A stretch of 36,534 bases of DNA from Elusimicrobiota bacterium (GCA_009773155.1 WOVA01000022.1:1-36534); one strand, 5' to 3'. Positions 21,770-29,858 are shown, counted from the first letter of the stretch. The notes: generated by a model not told the origin, from the sequence alone. Numbers and translations: made by a program.

Positions 21770-23247
21770 TTGCTGTCTCCTTGGGTGTAATAAGGATAAT
21801 TGGCTCCGTAATCGTCAGGGAAAACATTGCAGATGACGCCGCGCGGCGGCCGGGCGAAAGGCGCGCCCCGGCCCGTATAAAGCCAGATAAGCCGGCTGTG
21901 GAAAGGCGAGTACTTGGCCGCCGAGAGAAAGTCCTGCCGGGCGTCCAGGTCGGTCAGGAACAGCACCAGATCGGGCAGCGCCTGGCCGGAACCGGCGTTC
22001 TCTTTCCAGCGCTTCAGGGTCCAGTCGAAAGCGGCCCTATAATCGGTGCCGCCGCGGCCGCTTAATTTGCTGCCTTCGGCCAGCTCCCGCAGCGCCGCGG
22101 GGCTGTCTATGCCCTTTATGCCCCGCACATCGGTATCGGCCTCCAGCTGGAAGAACCGCGAGAAAGCCGCGCCCTGCATCTTGGTAAGCTGGCTGAAGGC
22201 GAAATAAAGCTCCTTTACCAGCCCGGAGAACTCCTTCTGCAGGTAATCCTTCATGCTGCCGGAGGTGTCCACGATAAACAGGACCTCGCCCGGCTGCTTC
22301 TTATAGATAACCCCGGGCCTGCGGCCGGGCTGCTTGCGGCCGGGCTTCTTCCAGGTATGAGTTTTCTGCTTCAGGCTTATCCGGCGCAGGTAGCGCTTGA
22401 GTATCTGCAGCAGATTATATCGCCTGGCCTCGCCGGTCTTCTGGGCGATGATATCCCCCAGTTCGGGCTCCACCATCGGGCCGGCCTGCTCCGCCTTCTC
22501 ATTGCGCTTGCGGGCCAGGTTCTCCAGTTTGTCGAAAAGGTCCTCCGCGGGCGCTTTAGGCGGGGACTTGGCCCTGGACAGGGGGTCAAAATCCGGCTCA
22601 TTGCGGTGATCGTCCACCCGCTGGCTGTCCTCCGCCGAGACATCCATCTCCAGCAGGTTGAAATAGACCACCAGGTCGCGCGCCCAGAGCCCGCCTATGT
22701 GGACTTCCCCCTCAGCCGGGGCGTCCACGGCTATCTTCTGCAGATAATCGCCCTTTCCCGCCTTGTCGATAAGGCCGTTGATACGCTCCGTCATCGACTT
22801 CCAGTTGCGCCAGCCCGGGTAGCGCGAGTGGATGAGATTGTCTATCACCATGTCCTGCGCCACATTCCACCTGGCATTCTCCGCGGCGCCGCGCGGCTGG
22901 GTGAAATGCCTCAGTTCGACATGCAGCACCTCGTGCCAGAGCAGACAGCCCAGTGTTTCGTAGAACAGCGCCGGGCTCCAGTCGCCGTTTTGGGCGCCCT
23001 TGTAAAGGGAGGTCAGGCGGTCGGGGTTAATGAATATTACAGGCCTGCCGTCCGGCAGGCCGATGGCCGCCAGGTTGCATTTCTCGTCATACTGCAACCC
23101 GCTCAGCTTAAGGAAATCCTCTACAAAAGGGAAGCGCGTGTGCAGGAAGTCCGCAAAGTCCCCGTCCTTCCTGAAATCATAGCGCTCCGCCGCGGGGTAT
23201 TTCCCCGTGAAGGCGAAAGCTTTCTGTATCAGTTCGTCACTGGTCAC
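21766..23247 (-). CDS. COG3864/DUF2201-type metallopeptidase-VWA protein
   Basis: The N-terminal half has a zincin-like HEVLH motif at 105-109 with His114 and an NVAQDMVIDNLI helix typical of COG3864. The middle (about 205-265) is charged and low-complexity. The C-terminal half is a VWA-like domain with MIDAS residues DTSGSM (327-332), Thr401 (GGTDY) and Asp433 (LTDLD). These proteins partner MoxR ATPases. The start is a GTG with GGGGGGATT upstream. It is the first gene of the five-gene operon, driven by promoter-module copy 5 with a 32-base leader. It could be the sensor or protease arm of the system; both metal sites look intact. Confidence 0.88.
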   Translation of the reverse strand: MTSDELIQKAFAFTGKYPAAERYDFRKDGDFADFLHTRFPFVEDFLKLSGLQYDEKCNLAAIGLPDGRPVIFINPDRLTSLYKGAQNGDWSPALFYETLGCLLWHEVLHVELRHFTQPRGAAENARWNVAQDMVIDNLIHSRYPGWRNWKSMTERINGLIDKAGKGDYLQKIAVDAPAEGEVHIGGLWARDLVVYFNLLEMDVSAEDSQRVDDHRNEPDFDPLSRAKSPPKAPAEDLFDKLENLARKRNEKAEQAGPMVEPELGDIIAQKTGEARRYNLLQILKRYLRRISLKQKTHTWKKPGRKQPGRRPGVIYKKQPGEVLFIVDTSGSMKDYLQKEFSGLVKELYFAFSQLTKMQGAAFSRFFQLEADTDVRGIKGIDSPAALRELAEGSKLSGRGGTDYRAAFDWTLKRWKENAGSGQALPDLVLFLTDLDARQDFLSAAKYSPFHSRLIWLYTGRGAPFARPPRGVICNVFPDDYGANYPYYTQGDSK

Positions 23248-23285
23248 GCCAATCCCCCCGAAAACCCCTATAACCCGTCCTGTAT

Positions 23286-23319
23286 ATCTTAAAAACCCGG
23301 GCCGACAGCGTTGTGTCGG
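23286..23319 (-). promoter_or_regulatory. Palindrome/-10 promoter module, copy 5
   Basis: Perfect arms at 23302-23319, inner CAACGC, 10-bp spacer, TAAGAT at 23286-23291. It points to the five-gene VWA-MoxR-AddB-AddA operon. Predicted +1 near 23279, 32 bases before the GTG. Confidence 0.78.
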
Positions 23320-23381
23320 TCAAAAATCGCCAAAGAGGAAAACCGATCTACTATCAGAAAATACGGCGCCAAAATCCCCGT

Positions 23382-24953
23382 TCATGAAAAATAGCGGTTA
23401 ATCTCGGATATCCGGCTATTCGCGGTTTTAAGAGCCGCAAAATCCTGAAGATCGCGCAGCCGGGTACGCTTGAAAGCCCTTATACCGTCAAGCCGTTCCC
23501 AAATCTTCTCCATATCCGGGGCTGAAATCGGGCTTTTGATTATTTTAAAAGCCATATCCGGGTCGCTTCTGCCTAAGACCGCCAGTTTGCCCTCAAAAGA
23601 CATACGGTATATCTTCCGTATGACATCCCGGTCCGTCTCCCCCGATTCATCGGCGCTGTCCTGTATCATGACCGAATTGCCTTCCGTCACATATTTCCCG
23701 CGGAGCTTCCCGGGGGCGTCTATATCTATGGATGTCATGACTTCGCCGATAATTTCGAGGTAGCCCAGACTCACGAGTTCACGCTCAAGGACGCTGTTCA
23801 GGTTGGAGTCGTCGCCGAATTTCGGCAGCCGTTTTATCCCGTGCTTATTAAATGTCGTGAGCATGGTCCCGATTTTTTCCGAAAGCTTATCTCCGTCCGG
23901 GAAGGTCTCGTTTATGAACCGCTCCTGTATCCCCATATCCGCTTTAAGCATATAGAGCGCGCAGACGGCTGGCAACCCGTCCCGCCCGGCCCGCCCGATT
24001 TCCTGCACATACTGGTCAAAAGAAGCCGGGATGCGGTAATGAACGACATAGCGTATGCCCGGAATATTAATACCCAGGCCAAAAGCGTTGGTGCAGAACA
24101 GGATTTCTATCTCTCCGCGCTTAAACTGTTCAAGTATGCGGCTTTTGTCGCCTGTCTTTCTGGCCGAATGAAAAAAATCGGCGGCGTAACCGAGCCTCTG
24201 ATATTTAGTAGCGAGCTTTTCGGCGGTCTCAATGCCGGTGGTATAAACCAGGCCCGGCCCCCGGTTCTCTTTTATAAAAAGCTGAAGGGCTCCGTCTTTA
24301 GCGTCTTTTGAGTCAAAATGCTGAACCCGTATGTCCAGATTATCGCGATGGGTCTTAAATCCGTGAAAAAGGTTCTTCTTCGATATTCCGAAAGCCTCCA
24401 TTATTTCTTCACGGGTTTTTGGGGAAGCAGTGGCGGTCTGGGCAAGAACAACCACGCCGGGGAGTTTCTTTATAAAACTATTAATCATCAGATAATCCGG
24501 CCTGAAGTCATGCCCCCAGTCGGTTACGCAATGGGCTTCGTCCACAACTATAAGCGCGGGCTTTTTCTTTGCGAATTCAAGCACCCCCATAAGGAACATA
24601 TCATCGGAGAGCCTTTCCGGAGACACATAGAGGATGTCAGTCTTCCCATCGATATAATTCCGCAGGGCCTGGCGCCGCCTTTCCGCGCTTTGCGCGCTGT
24701 TTATGCAGTCCGTCCTAAGCTTTGCCGCGTCGGCGGACCGCACCTGGTCCATCATCAGCGCGACCAGCGGGGAAATAACAATGGCGGGCTTCATCCCCAG
24801 ATGAACCGGCAGCTGAAAGCAAAGCGTCTTGCCGTATCCCGTAGGCATTATCGACAGCGTGCTTTCTCCCGCCAGCAGCGAACGCACGACCTCCTCCTGC
24901 CCCTTGCGGAAAGAGGTTATATGAGGGCAAAGGGAACACAATTCTTTCAGCAT
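23382..24953 (-). CDS. RecQ-like DEAH-box helicase without the RQC zinc cysteines
   Basis: I start at ATG 24953 because the RecQ fold begins there (LCPHITSFRKGQEEVVRSLL); open frame upstream belongs to the previous gene region. Motifs: PTGYGKT (37-43), DEAH (138-141) followed by the RecQ-specific CVTDWGHDFRPDY, LAQTATAS, and QEIGRAGRDG. Thus a 3'-5' superfamily 2 helicase of 523 residues. After the helicase core the usual four RQC cysteines and HRDC domain are not seen; instead there is a helical region with a winged-helix-like LPKFGDDSNLNSVLERELVS segment. It lies 7 bp after the preceding gene, probably co-translated. Confidence 0.88.
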   Translation of the reverse strand: MLKELCSLCPHITSFRKGQEEVVRSLLAGESTLSIMPTGYGKTLCFQLPVHLGMKPAIVISPLVALMMDQVRSADAAKLRTDCINSAQSAERRRQALRNYIDGKTDILYVSPERLSDDMFLMGVLEFAKKKPALIVVDEAHCVTDWGHDFRPDYLMINSFIKKLPGVVVLAQTATASPKTREEIMEAFGISKKNLFHGFKTHRDNLDIRVQHFDSKDAKDGALQLFIKENRGPGLVYTTGIETAEKLATKYQRLGYAADFFHSARKTGDKSRILEQFKRGEIEILFCTNAFGLGINIPGIRYVVHYRIPASFDQYVQEIGRAGRDGLPAVCALYMLKADMGIQERFINETFPDGDKLSEKIGTMLTTFNKHGIKRLPKFGDDSNLNSVLERELVSLGYLEIIGEVMTSIDIDAPGKLRGKYVTEGNSVMIQDSADESGETDRDVIRKIYRMSFEGKLAVLGRSDPDMAFKIIKSPISAPDMEKIWERLDGIRAFKRTRLRDLQDFAALKTANSRISEINRYFS

Positions 24954-24960
24954 AAGATCA

Positions 24961-25650
24961 TCAGTAGTAGTATTCCCTGTCGTTGTAGTAAAACTTGAGC
25001 AGCTCCTGGCAACGCGGCGTTTCATATTCGCACTGGTAATACCGGTCAAGGTAGTAATACTTAAACCTGTCGTTAAGCTTGAGTTTTTTACCAGTGCACC
25101 ATTTCTTGAAATGCGCGTATACCTCATCGCAATAAGAGATAAACTGCGAATATGGCATATGGCTGAGGACATCCTCAGGAACCCCGGTCATATCCATGCT
25201 CAGCATAAGCCCCCAGGAGCTCCGCTTGTTTTTTATGGGATATCCGGAAATAAAATATTTATGGAGAAGCTCGGTCAGTATGGAAGGTCCCAGCTTTTCC
25301 AGGATCCGGCCTTCGGTCAGCACTTCATCCGGGCCCATCTTACCTGATTCGGCGGCCTCGACCATGGCTTTTATCTTCCCGAAAATTTTGTCCGGGTCTT
25401 CTCCTTTTATTTTCCTGGGCAGCGAAGTGTGCTTAGCCTCGGATATGGCCCAATTCTCCTTTAGCAGATACCGGTCCCGGAAATAAGAGGCGTCGCGGAG
25501 CCCTTTAAGAACGTCCGAATAGCCTTTTTTAAGCGATTTCTGCATATCCATTATTTCGGCGTCCCACTCCCTGATTTCCGCCTGTGAGCAATCGCCGAAG
25601 TGCTCCTCAAACCGTTCGAACAGATTTTTTCTTATCTCATCAGCGTCCAT
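24961..25650 (-). CDS. Unknown protein coupled to the RecQ-like helicase (229 aa)
   Basis: I use ATG 25650 (MDADEIRKNLF), with GAGGAGGAG upstream. The same frame stays open to 25833 and reads plausibly (EKDTEKLKGYFRAIKAFSVPISEKEEES), so the site may just be three Glu codons and the gene may be longer, with its original start lost or overlapping the zinc-finger gene. The protein is helical and charged, with a very Tyr-rich C-terminus (KYYYLDRYYQ, ending YNDREYYY). No family is recognised. Its end lies 7 bp before the RecQ-like start, so a helicase partner role is inferred. Confidence 0.6.
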   Translation of the reverse strand: MDADEIRKNLFERFEEHFGDCSQAEIREWDAEIMDMQKSLKKGYSDVLKGLRDASYFRDRYLLKENWAISEAKHTSLPRKIKGEDPDKIFGKIKAMVEAAESGKMGPDEVLTEGRILEKLGPSILTELLHKYFISGYPIKNKRSSWGLMLSMDMTGVPEDVLSHMPYSQFISYCDEVYAHFKKWCTGKKLKLNDRFKYYYLDRYYQCEYETPRCQELLKFYYNDREYYY

Positions 25651-25757
25651 ACCCGACTCCTCCTCTTTTTCCGATATCGGCACTGAAAAAGCTTTTATGG
25701 CCCGGAAATAGCCTTTTAGTTTTTCCGTATCCTTTTCGCTTACTTCCAAAAGGGCGT

Positions 25758-25904
25758 TTATTGACCTTCTGGGTGTGCGATTGTATCCCACTCGGCTATT
25801 CGATCCTGATGTGCGCCGCGTATATGGACACAAAGGTTATAGGCCCTGCTAGCCACAACAGTTTCGCAGAACGGACATTCCCAGCCTTTTTCGTTTTGGC
25901 ACAT
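25758..25904 (-). CDS. 48-residue C2H2-type zinc-finger protein
   Basis: ATG 25904 is preceded by AGGAG at 7 bases. The 48-residue product has one classical-spaced finger: Cys10-x2-Cys13-x13-His27-x4-His32, with aromatic Tyr22 and Leu24 in the core positions (WECPFCETVV, RAYNLCVHIRGAH). The short tail is acidic. Prokaryotic single C2H2 fingers of the Ros/MucR type bind DNA; others bind protein. It lies between the methyltransferase and the RecQ-associated gene and overlaps the open frame upstream of the latter, so it may be a control protein of this cluster. Confidence 0.65.
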   Translation of the reverse strand: MCQNEKGWECPFCETVVASRAYNLCVHIRGAHQDRIAEWDTIAHPEGQ

Positions 25905-25963
25905 AAAAATGCTCCTGTTCGCAGGCATTTATCAAAGGGTCAACCACTGCCGAATGCAACACA

Positions 25964-26680
25964 CTAACGGGCCTTTTCCAATAGGAGATATTTTGACCCG
26001 GTCCCCAAAAAAACTTCCGACAAGTCTTTTTTAAGCCTAAAGCCATTCTTTTCCAACGCCATAAAGACCAATCTTTCATCCCAGTACTTAATCTCAAACT
26101 CGTCTGTACGCGTTATAGTCTTGCCCGATTCAATGATCGTGATACGTTCTTTATAGGAATATAAGTTTTCATTTTTCGGGACAACACTAATCTCGCGCCT
26201 TAAGTCACCGACACTTATACTATGCCCCTGAAATACTGCCCGGGAAGGTATGTCCAAAAACAGCAGTCCGCCGGGACACAAAGCCGCGGCTGCCGCAGCG
26301 ATTGAAGCGTCTAAAGTGGCCTCATCGCGCAGGTAAAGGATAACAGTAAAGACGCAGAGAGCTATGTCGAACTTCGCCACGGTTACAAAATCCTGCATGG
26401 AACAGGTCACAGTGGTTATTTTGGTGCCCCCAGGCTTGCCTTTAAGCTGGACGAGCATCTCGGGGCAGGGTTCAACCGCTGTCACGCTATATCCGAGTTC
26501 AGTCAGCGGAATAGACAACCGACCGGTACCGGCGCCGAAGTCCACAATGGATGCAGGCGGCGGAAGTTCCGTCTTTACTTGCCCTACGGTTAGCGATGTC
26601 AACCGCGTATAAACATTGCCATAGACCTGATTGTATGCCCGGTCATACACTTCTGCCCAGGAAGAGTGCGGCATCGGCAT
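25964..26680 (-). CDS. Class I SAM-dependent methyltransferase (238 aa)
   Basis: Rossmann-type methyltransferase: motif I VDFGAGTGRLS (46-56), acidic motif II residue in VTAVEPCPEML, then FDIALCVFTVILY (motif IV region) and a PGGLLFLDIPS (motif V) strand. It lacks DNA-methylase motifs such as NPPY, so small molecule or protein substrates are more likely. The N-terminus resembles small-molecule methyltransferases that begin SWAEVYDRAYN. AGAGAG precedes the ATG; a second ATG two codons on is possible. It is less GC-rich than flanking genes and lies 18 bp after an unknown gene. Confidence 0.82.
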   Translation of the reverse strand: MPMPHSSWAEVYDRAYNQVYGNVYTRLTSLTVGQVKTELPPPASIVDFGAGTGRLSIPLTELGYSVTAVEPCPEMLVQLKGKPGGTKITTVTCSMQDFVTVAKFDIALCVFTVILYLRDEATLDASIAAAAAALCPGGLLFLDIPSRAVFQGHSISVGDLRREISVVPKNENLYSYKERITIIESGKTITRTDEFEIKYWDERLVFMALEKNGFRLKKDLSEVFLGTGSKYLLLEKAR

Positions 26681-26698
26681 AGATATCTCTCTGTTCTG

Positions 26699-27268
26699 TC
26701 AGACCCGGCCGGACTTCCCCTGCGTCCACTCGGGCAACATATCGCGCTCAGCCTTCTCCAGGTAGTCAATTGGCAACCGAAAAAACAACGGTATTGTAGC
26801 CTGACCGCTACTGAGGAGTTCGCTCATGGTCTTGTAAGCATTGGAATCCGGCTTAACCATCCTGGATAATTGGCGCAGCCATTCGTCGGAAAGCCTCTTA
26901 AATTCTTCGCCCTCAAGCATCGGGGGTGTATACAGACACGTTATGACAAGGCCAATGTAACCGAGCCAGTCCGGGAAACGGCAGTTTTTCGCTATGCACT
27001 TTAAATCCGCCTCTGCGCAAATCTTTGCCAACCGCTTAACCTCTGCCTTGGAGTATTCTTTCGGAATCGGGCCATAGTTCGTTTGCGACTTGTTTATGAG
27101 CCAGTTAGTATCCGCGGGAGTCAGGCCTCTGGCCAAGTCTTTTAAAGCATGACGAAAGTGCAGCTGACCGCAGGTTGTGCAGGTTAAATTCCAGCACCAT
27201 CGCTCGCGAGCAGCGAGAACACAGAGGTCCTCAAAAGGGTTTCGTTGTAAACGGGAGAATCCATTCAT
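26699..27268 (-). CDS. Unknown Cys-rich N-terminal protein (189 aa)
   Basis: The N-terminus has NPFEDLCVLAARERWCWNLTCTTCGQLHFR, in which several cysteines (CxxxxxC..C..C) and a His could bind a metal. The middle is helical with two further Cys (LKCIAKNCRFPDW), and the C-terminus ends basic. No catalytic family is recognised. The ribosome binding site is weak. It lies between the repeat protein and the methyltransferase, all on one strand with short gaps, and shares their lower GC content, so the pair could have arrived together. Confidence 0.65.
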   Translation of the reverse strand: MNGFSRLQRNPFEDLCVLAARERWCWNLTCTTCGQLHFRHALKDLARGLTPADTNWLINKSQTNYGPIPKEYSKAEVKRLAKICAEADLKCIAKNCRFPDWLGYIGLVITCLYTPPMLEGEEFKRLSDEWLRQLSRMVKPDSNAYKTMSELLSSGQATIPLFFRLPIDYLEKAERDMLPEWTQGKSGRV

Positions 27269-27312
27269 GTCTTAGCTAATTTATTCCCACTGTAGTTAAT
27301 CGTACCAGAAAA

Positions 27313-27588
27313 TTACCGCACTTCAAACCAGGGCATGGCCTGGAGGCCTGCGGGGTGGAACTGCGTGGTGTAGACCTGGCCGCCGCGCATTCTGAAATAC
27401 GAGGTCGGTTTGAGGCCGTCCGGGTGATAGGGCGTGGGGTAGAACTCGTCGCCGCGGATGGTGAACCAGGGCATGGGCTGGAGGCCGGCCGGGTTGAAGG
27501 CGGTGGTGTATACTTCGCCGCCGCGGACTTCGAACCAGGGAGTGTTGCGCAGACCGTCGGGATGGAAGGATGTAGGGTAAAGTTTCAT
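27313..27588 (-). CDS. Small protein of four 23-residue repeats (91 aa)
   Basis: The whole protein is four tandem copies of a 23-residue unit with the pattern YPTxFHPDGL...PWFxxRGGE (starting near residues 3, 26, 49 and 72). Units alternate: 1 and 3 have YPT and HPDGL, 2 and 4 have YTT and (N/H)PAGLQxMPWF, so the array looks like a doubled 46-residue pair. Each unit would give two or three beta strands, so a small beta-solenoid or propeller-like fold is possible. No family name is recognised. Promoter-module copy 6 predicts transcription starting at the A of the ATG, a leaderless message, and no ribosome binding site is seen. Confidence 0.7.
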   Translation of the reverse strand: MKLYPTSFHPDGLRNTPWFEVRGGEVYTTAFNPAGLQPMPWFTIRGDEFYPTPYHPDGLKPTSYFRMRGGQVYTTQFHPAGLQAMPWFEVR

Positions 27589-27590
27589 GT

Positions 27591-29711
27591 TTAAATTGTA
27601 GAACGCCCTCCCGACAGCGTTGCGTCGGCTATATTTTCAACTTTAAACAACCCCAGGCGCATCAGGAGCCGGTCGGGGAGGCGCTCGAGGCGGGTGTTGT
27701 AGGCGGTGGCGGCGTCGAGCCAGATCTTGCGGGCGCCTGCGACGCGGTCCTCGGTCTCGGTTATCTTGTCCATCAGGTCGGCGACCACGGCCTGGCCTCC
27801 CAGGTCCGGGTAATTCTCGCGCAGGACTGCGGCCGTCTTCCCCCCGGTCGCGCCCAGGGCCTTATAGCCACGCAGGCTGCCCACCAGCTCCTGCACCTGC
27901 TTTTCATAGGCCAGCGCGCCGCGGGCGGCGTCGGCCAGGGCGTCCACCAGGTCGTGGCGGCGCTTGAGCTGCATGTCGATGAGCTTCCAGACCTGCCGGA
28001 CGCGATTGCGCAGGTAGATGAGGCCGTTGAAGGCCATCCAGAACCAGAACAGGAAGAAGAGCAGGGCGTAGGCCAGGGCGCAGACCAGCGTGAAGCCGGC
28101 CAGGCCGGGCAGCTCCTCCAGAAAGAAGAGGCGGGCCACGGGGGCCGCCAGCACGGCCAGCAGGCTTATGGCAGATAGCCACTTGATGGACGAGGAGTGC
28201 GAAGCCTTCTGCGCCTCGGCGTCGCTCAATGAAAGCATGTAGAAGGGCACATCCGGATGGCTGGCTATCTTAAAAAGGGCGGCGGCGCTTTCGCCAAGGC
28301 CGCGCAGGCGGCGGCCCAATACCAGCAGGAAATCATCCTGCTCCGGGTAGGCCTGGCCGAATACCGTGGCGGGGGCGTTCAGCGGTATGACGCTTTCGCT
28401 GAAGGTGCGGCGGTGGAGGGTGTTGGACACCTCTGGGGCGTCGGTGAAACCGGAGTAGAGCGGATCGTCGGGGCCGCAACTGTGATGGAAAGAAGAGGCG
28501 GTGTCGTATTCGGCGCCGTCTATCTCCATATTCACCCGGCCGGTATCATCCTCCAGCCAGAACGGCACCCGGTCGCCGCCGGAAGCTATCACCGTGCTGC
28601 CGCTTTCCTTTTTCTCGCGGGTCTTCTTCTTGCCGTCGGTGTCGATAAATTCTTCGATTATCGTGCGCTCCCAGTCCTCGCGGACTGACCAACTGTAGAG
28701 GACGCAGCGCTCGCGGCCCAGAGGGCTGGTAAGCGGGCGCAGGGCGCCTATGGCCCCGCGGACATGCACCCATCCTATAAAGATGTCGCCTATCGGCACT
28801 TTCGGCACGTCGGTTATAAAGCGGCGGCGGCGCCAGGAGAACATCGCGCCGGAGAGCAGCAGGGCCGCCAGACCGAAGGCGGCCGCGTCGACGGCGATAT
28901 ACTGGTCCAGCAGTATGAATTTGACCCAGGGGAAGATGACGCCCAGGGCGAACATGGCGCGCATGGCCGGGCCGGGCTTTTGGGGCAGCATGGGGTAACT
29001 GCCGTCGCCCTTGAGCTGGCGCCAGGCGTCCATCAGGTCGCGGCGCGAAAGACGCGGCTTGACCTCCTCGCGCATTCGCGCGGCGTAGGCGCTGCCCCGC
29101 ACGGCCGAGACCGTGTACCAGTAATAAGCCATGTGATAGCCGTATTGGCCGGCCAGGTAGATGTCGCCCAGGGCTTCCGCGGCCGCGCCCACACCCTGCT
29201 GCACCGCCTTTGCCAGCCAGTACTCGGCCTTGTCGCGGTCGCTCTTTACCCCCTCGCCGTTGTAATAATCCACCCCGACGGCGTACATGGCGGGGCCGTA
29301 ATTGCGCTCGGCCAGGCTGAGGCGCATGGCGAAGGATCGTTTTTTGTCGATAGTCCTGCCGCCGTAGCCGTATTTGTAGCTGTAGGAGATCAGGTAGGCG
29401 GCCTTGAGGTCGCCCTGCCGTGCCAGCTTGGCGAGTTTTGGATAAGATGCGGCGAAAAGCCTGTGCGCGGTCTCTTGCTCGTCAGGATATTCGGAGGCGC
29501 GGACCAGGAGATGGCCGTACCAGAACTGGGCGAAGGGGTCGCCGGTAGAGGCCAGGCGCTGCATTTCCTTGAAGGCCTCCGGGTCGGATGAGCCGGTCTC
29601 GAAATAGACCTTGAAGGTGCGGTCGAAACCGTCTTTTTCCTCCGTCGCGGCGGCCGGAGACCACAGCAGAAGAAAAAAGAACAGCGGGATTTGTTTGATC
29701 GCGGCCGTCAT
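27591..29711 (-). CDS. Sel1-repeat / GIDE-like / LemA fusion membrane protein
   Basis: I start at ATG 29711, where a signal peptide begins (IPLFFFLLLWSPAAA); frame further upstream is not protein-like and runs past the divergent promoters. About residues 50-220 hold Sel1-type repeats (AQFWYGHLL, PAMYAVGVDYYNGEGV, AEALGDIYLAGQYG). Membrane helices lie near 245-300. About 310-500 resembles the GIDE domain (LTSPLGRERCVLYSWSVRE, TGRVNMEIDGAEYD). Two more membrane helices near 530-575 precede a LemA-like helical domain (RRHDLVDALADAARGALAYEKQ). GIDE and LemA domains are known to co-occur in envelope-stress proteins; the Sel1 fusion is unusual. The last codons overlap promoter-module copy 6. Confidence 0.82.
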   Translation of the reverse strand: MTAAIKQIPLFFFLLLWSPAAATEEKDGFDRTFKVYFETGSSDPEAFKEMQRLASTGDPFAQFWYGHLLVRASEYPDEQETAHRLFAASYPKLAKLARQGDLKAAYLISYSYKYGYGGRTIDKKRSFAMRLSLAERNYGPAMYAVGVDYYNGEGVKSDRDKAEYWLAKAVQQGVGAAAEALGDIYLAGQYGYHMAYYWYTVSAVRGSAYAARMREEVKPRLSRRDLMDAWRQLKGDGSYPMLPQKPGPAMRAMFALGVIFPWVKFILLDQYIAVDAAAFGLAALLLSGAMFSWRRRRFITDVPKVPIGDIFIGWVHVRGAIGALRPLTSPLGRERCVLYSWSVREDWERTIIEEFIDTDGKKKTREKKESGSTVIASGGDRVPFWLEDDTGRVNMEIDGAEYDTASSFHHSCGPDDPLYSGFTDAPEVSNTLHRRTFSESVIPLNAPATVFGQAYPEQDDFLLVLGRRLRGLGESAAALFKIASHPDVPFYMLSLSDAEAQKASHSSSIKWLSAISLLAVLAAPVARLFFLEELPGLAGFTLVCALAYALLFFLFWFWMAFNGLIYLRNRVRQVWKLIDMQLKRRHDLVDALADAARGALAYEKQVQELVGSLRGYKALGATGGKTAAVLRENYPDLGGQAVVADLMDKITETEDRVAGARKIWLDAATAYNTRLERLPDRLLMRLGLFKVENIADATLSGGRSTI
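27595..27628 (-). promoter_or_regulatory. Palindrome/-10 promoter module, copy 6 (inside upstream coding end)
   Basis: Palindrome 27611-27628 (one arm base changed, GCGTCGG on the plus strand), inner CAACGC, 10-bp spacer, TACAAT at 27595-27600. It lies within the last codons of the Sel1-GIDE-LemA gene. Predicted +1 is 27588, the first base of the repeat-protein ATG. Confidence 0.72.
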
Positions 29712-29722
29712 AGGGTGATTAT

Positions 29723-29756
29723 AGGATAGAACAGGGCGCCGACAGCGTTGTGTCGG
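29723..29756 (-). promoter_or_regulatory. Palindrome/-10 promoter module, copy 7
   Basis: Perfect arms at 29739-29756, inner CAACGC, 10-bp spacer, TATCCT at 29723-29728; an ideal TATAAT follows at 29718-29723. The predicted start is 5 bases before, or exactly at, the ATG of the Sel1-GIDE-LemA gene, so that message is leaderless or nearly so. Confidence 0.72.
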
Positions 29757-29782
29757 GCGGTTTTGGCCACGGGAAAAAGCCT

Positions 29783-29812
29783 TTGGCGCCGGCGGATAAA
29801 ATCCTATATAAT
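29783..29812 (+). promoter_or_regulatory. Sigma-70-like promoter of the WYL gene
   Basis: TTGGCG (29783-29788), 18 bp, TATAAT (29807-29812), upstream of the WYL ATG at 29859. No palindrome module faces this gene, unlike its neighbours on both sides. Confidence 0.6.
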
Positions 29813-29858
29813 GTAGTTCTTCCATTGATTTCACTTCAGGCGGCGGCAAGGGGGCGGC

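Noticed and set aside
24954-25172. Extension of the RecQ-like protein upstream of 24953
   Set aside because: The added residues are Ser/Thr-rich, overlap the preceding gene in another frame and are absent from RecQ folds.
27313-27588. Repeat array as a CRISPR or DNA minisatellite
   Set aside because: The 69-bp period matches a 23-codon protein repeat, conservation is at the amino-acid level, and there are no unique spacers.
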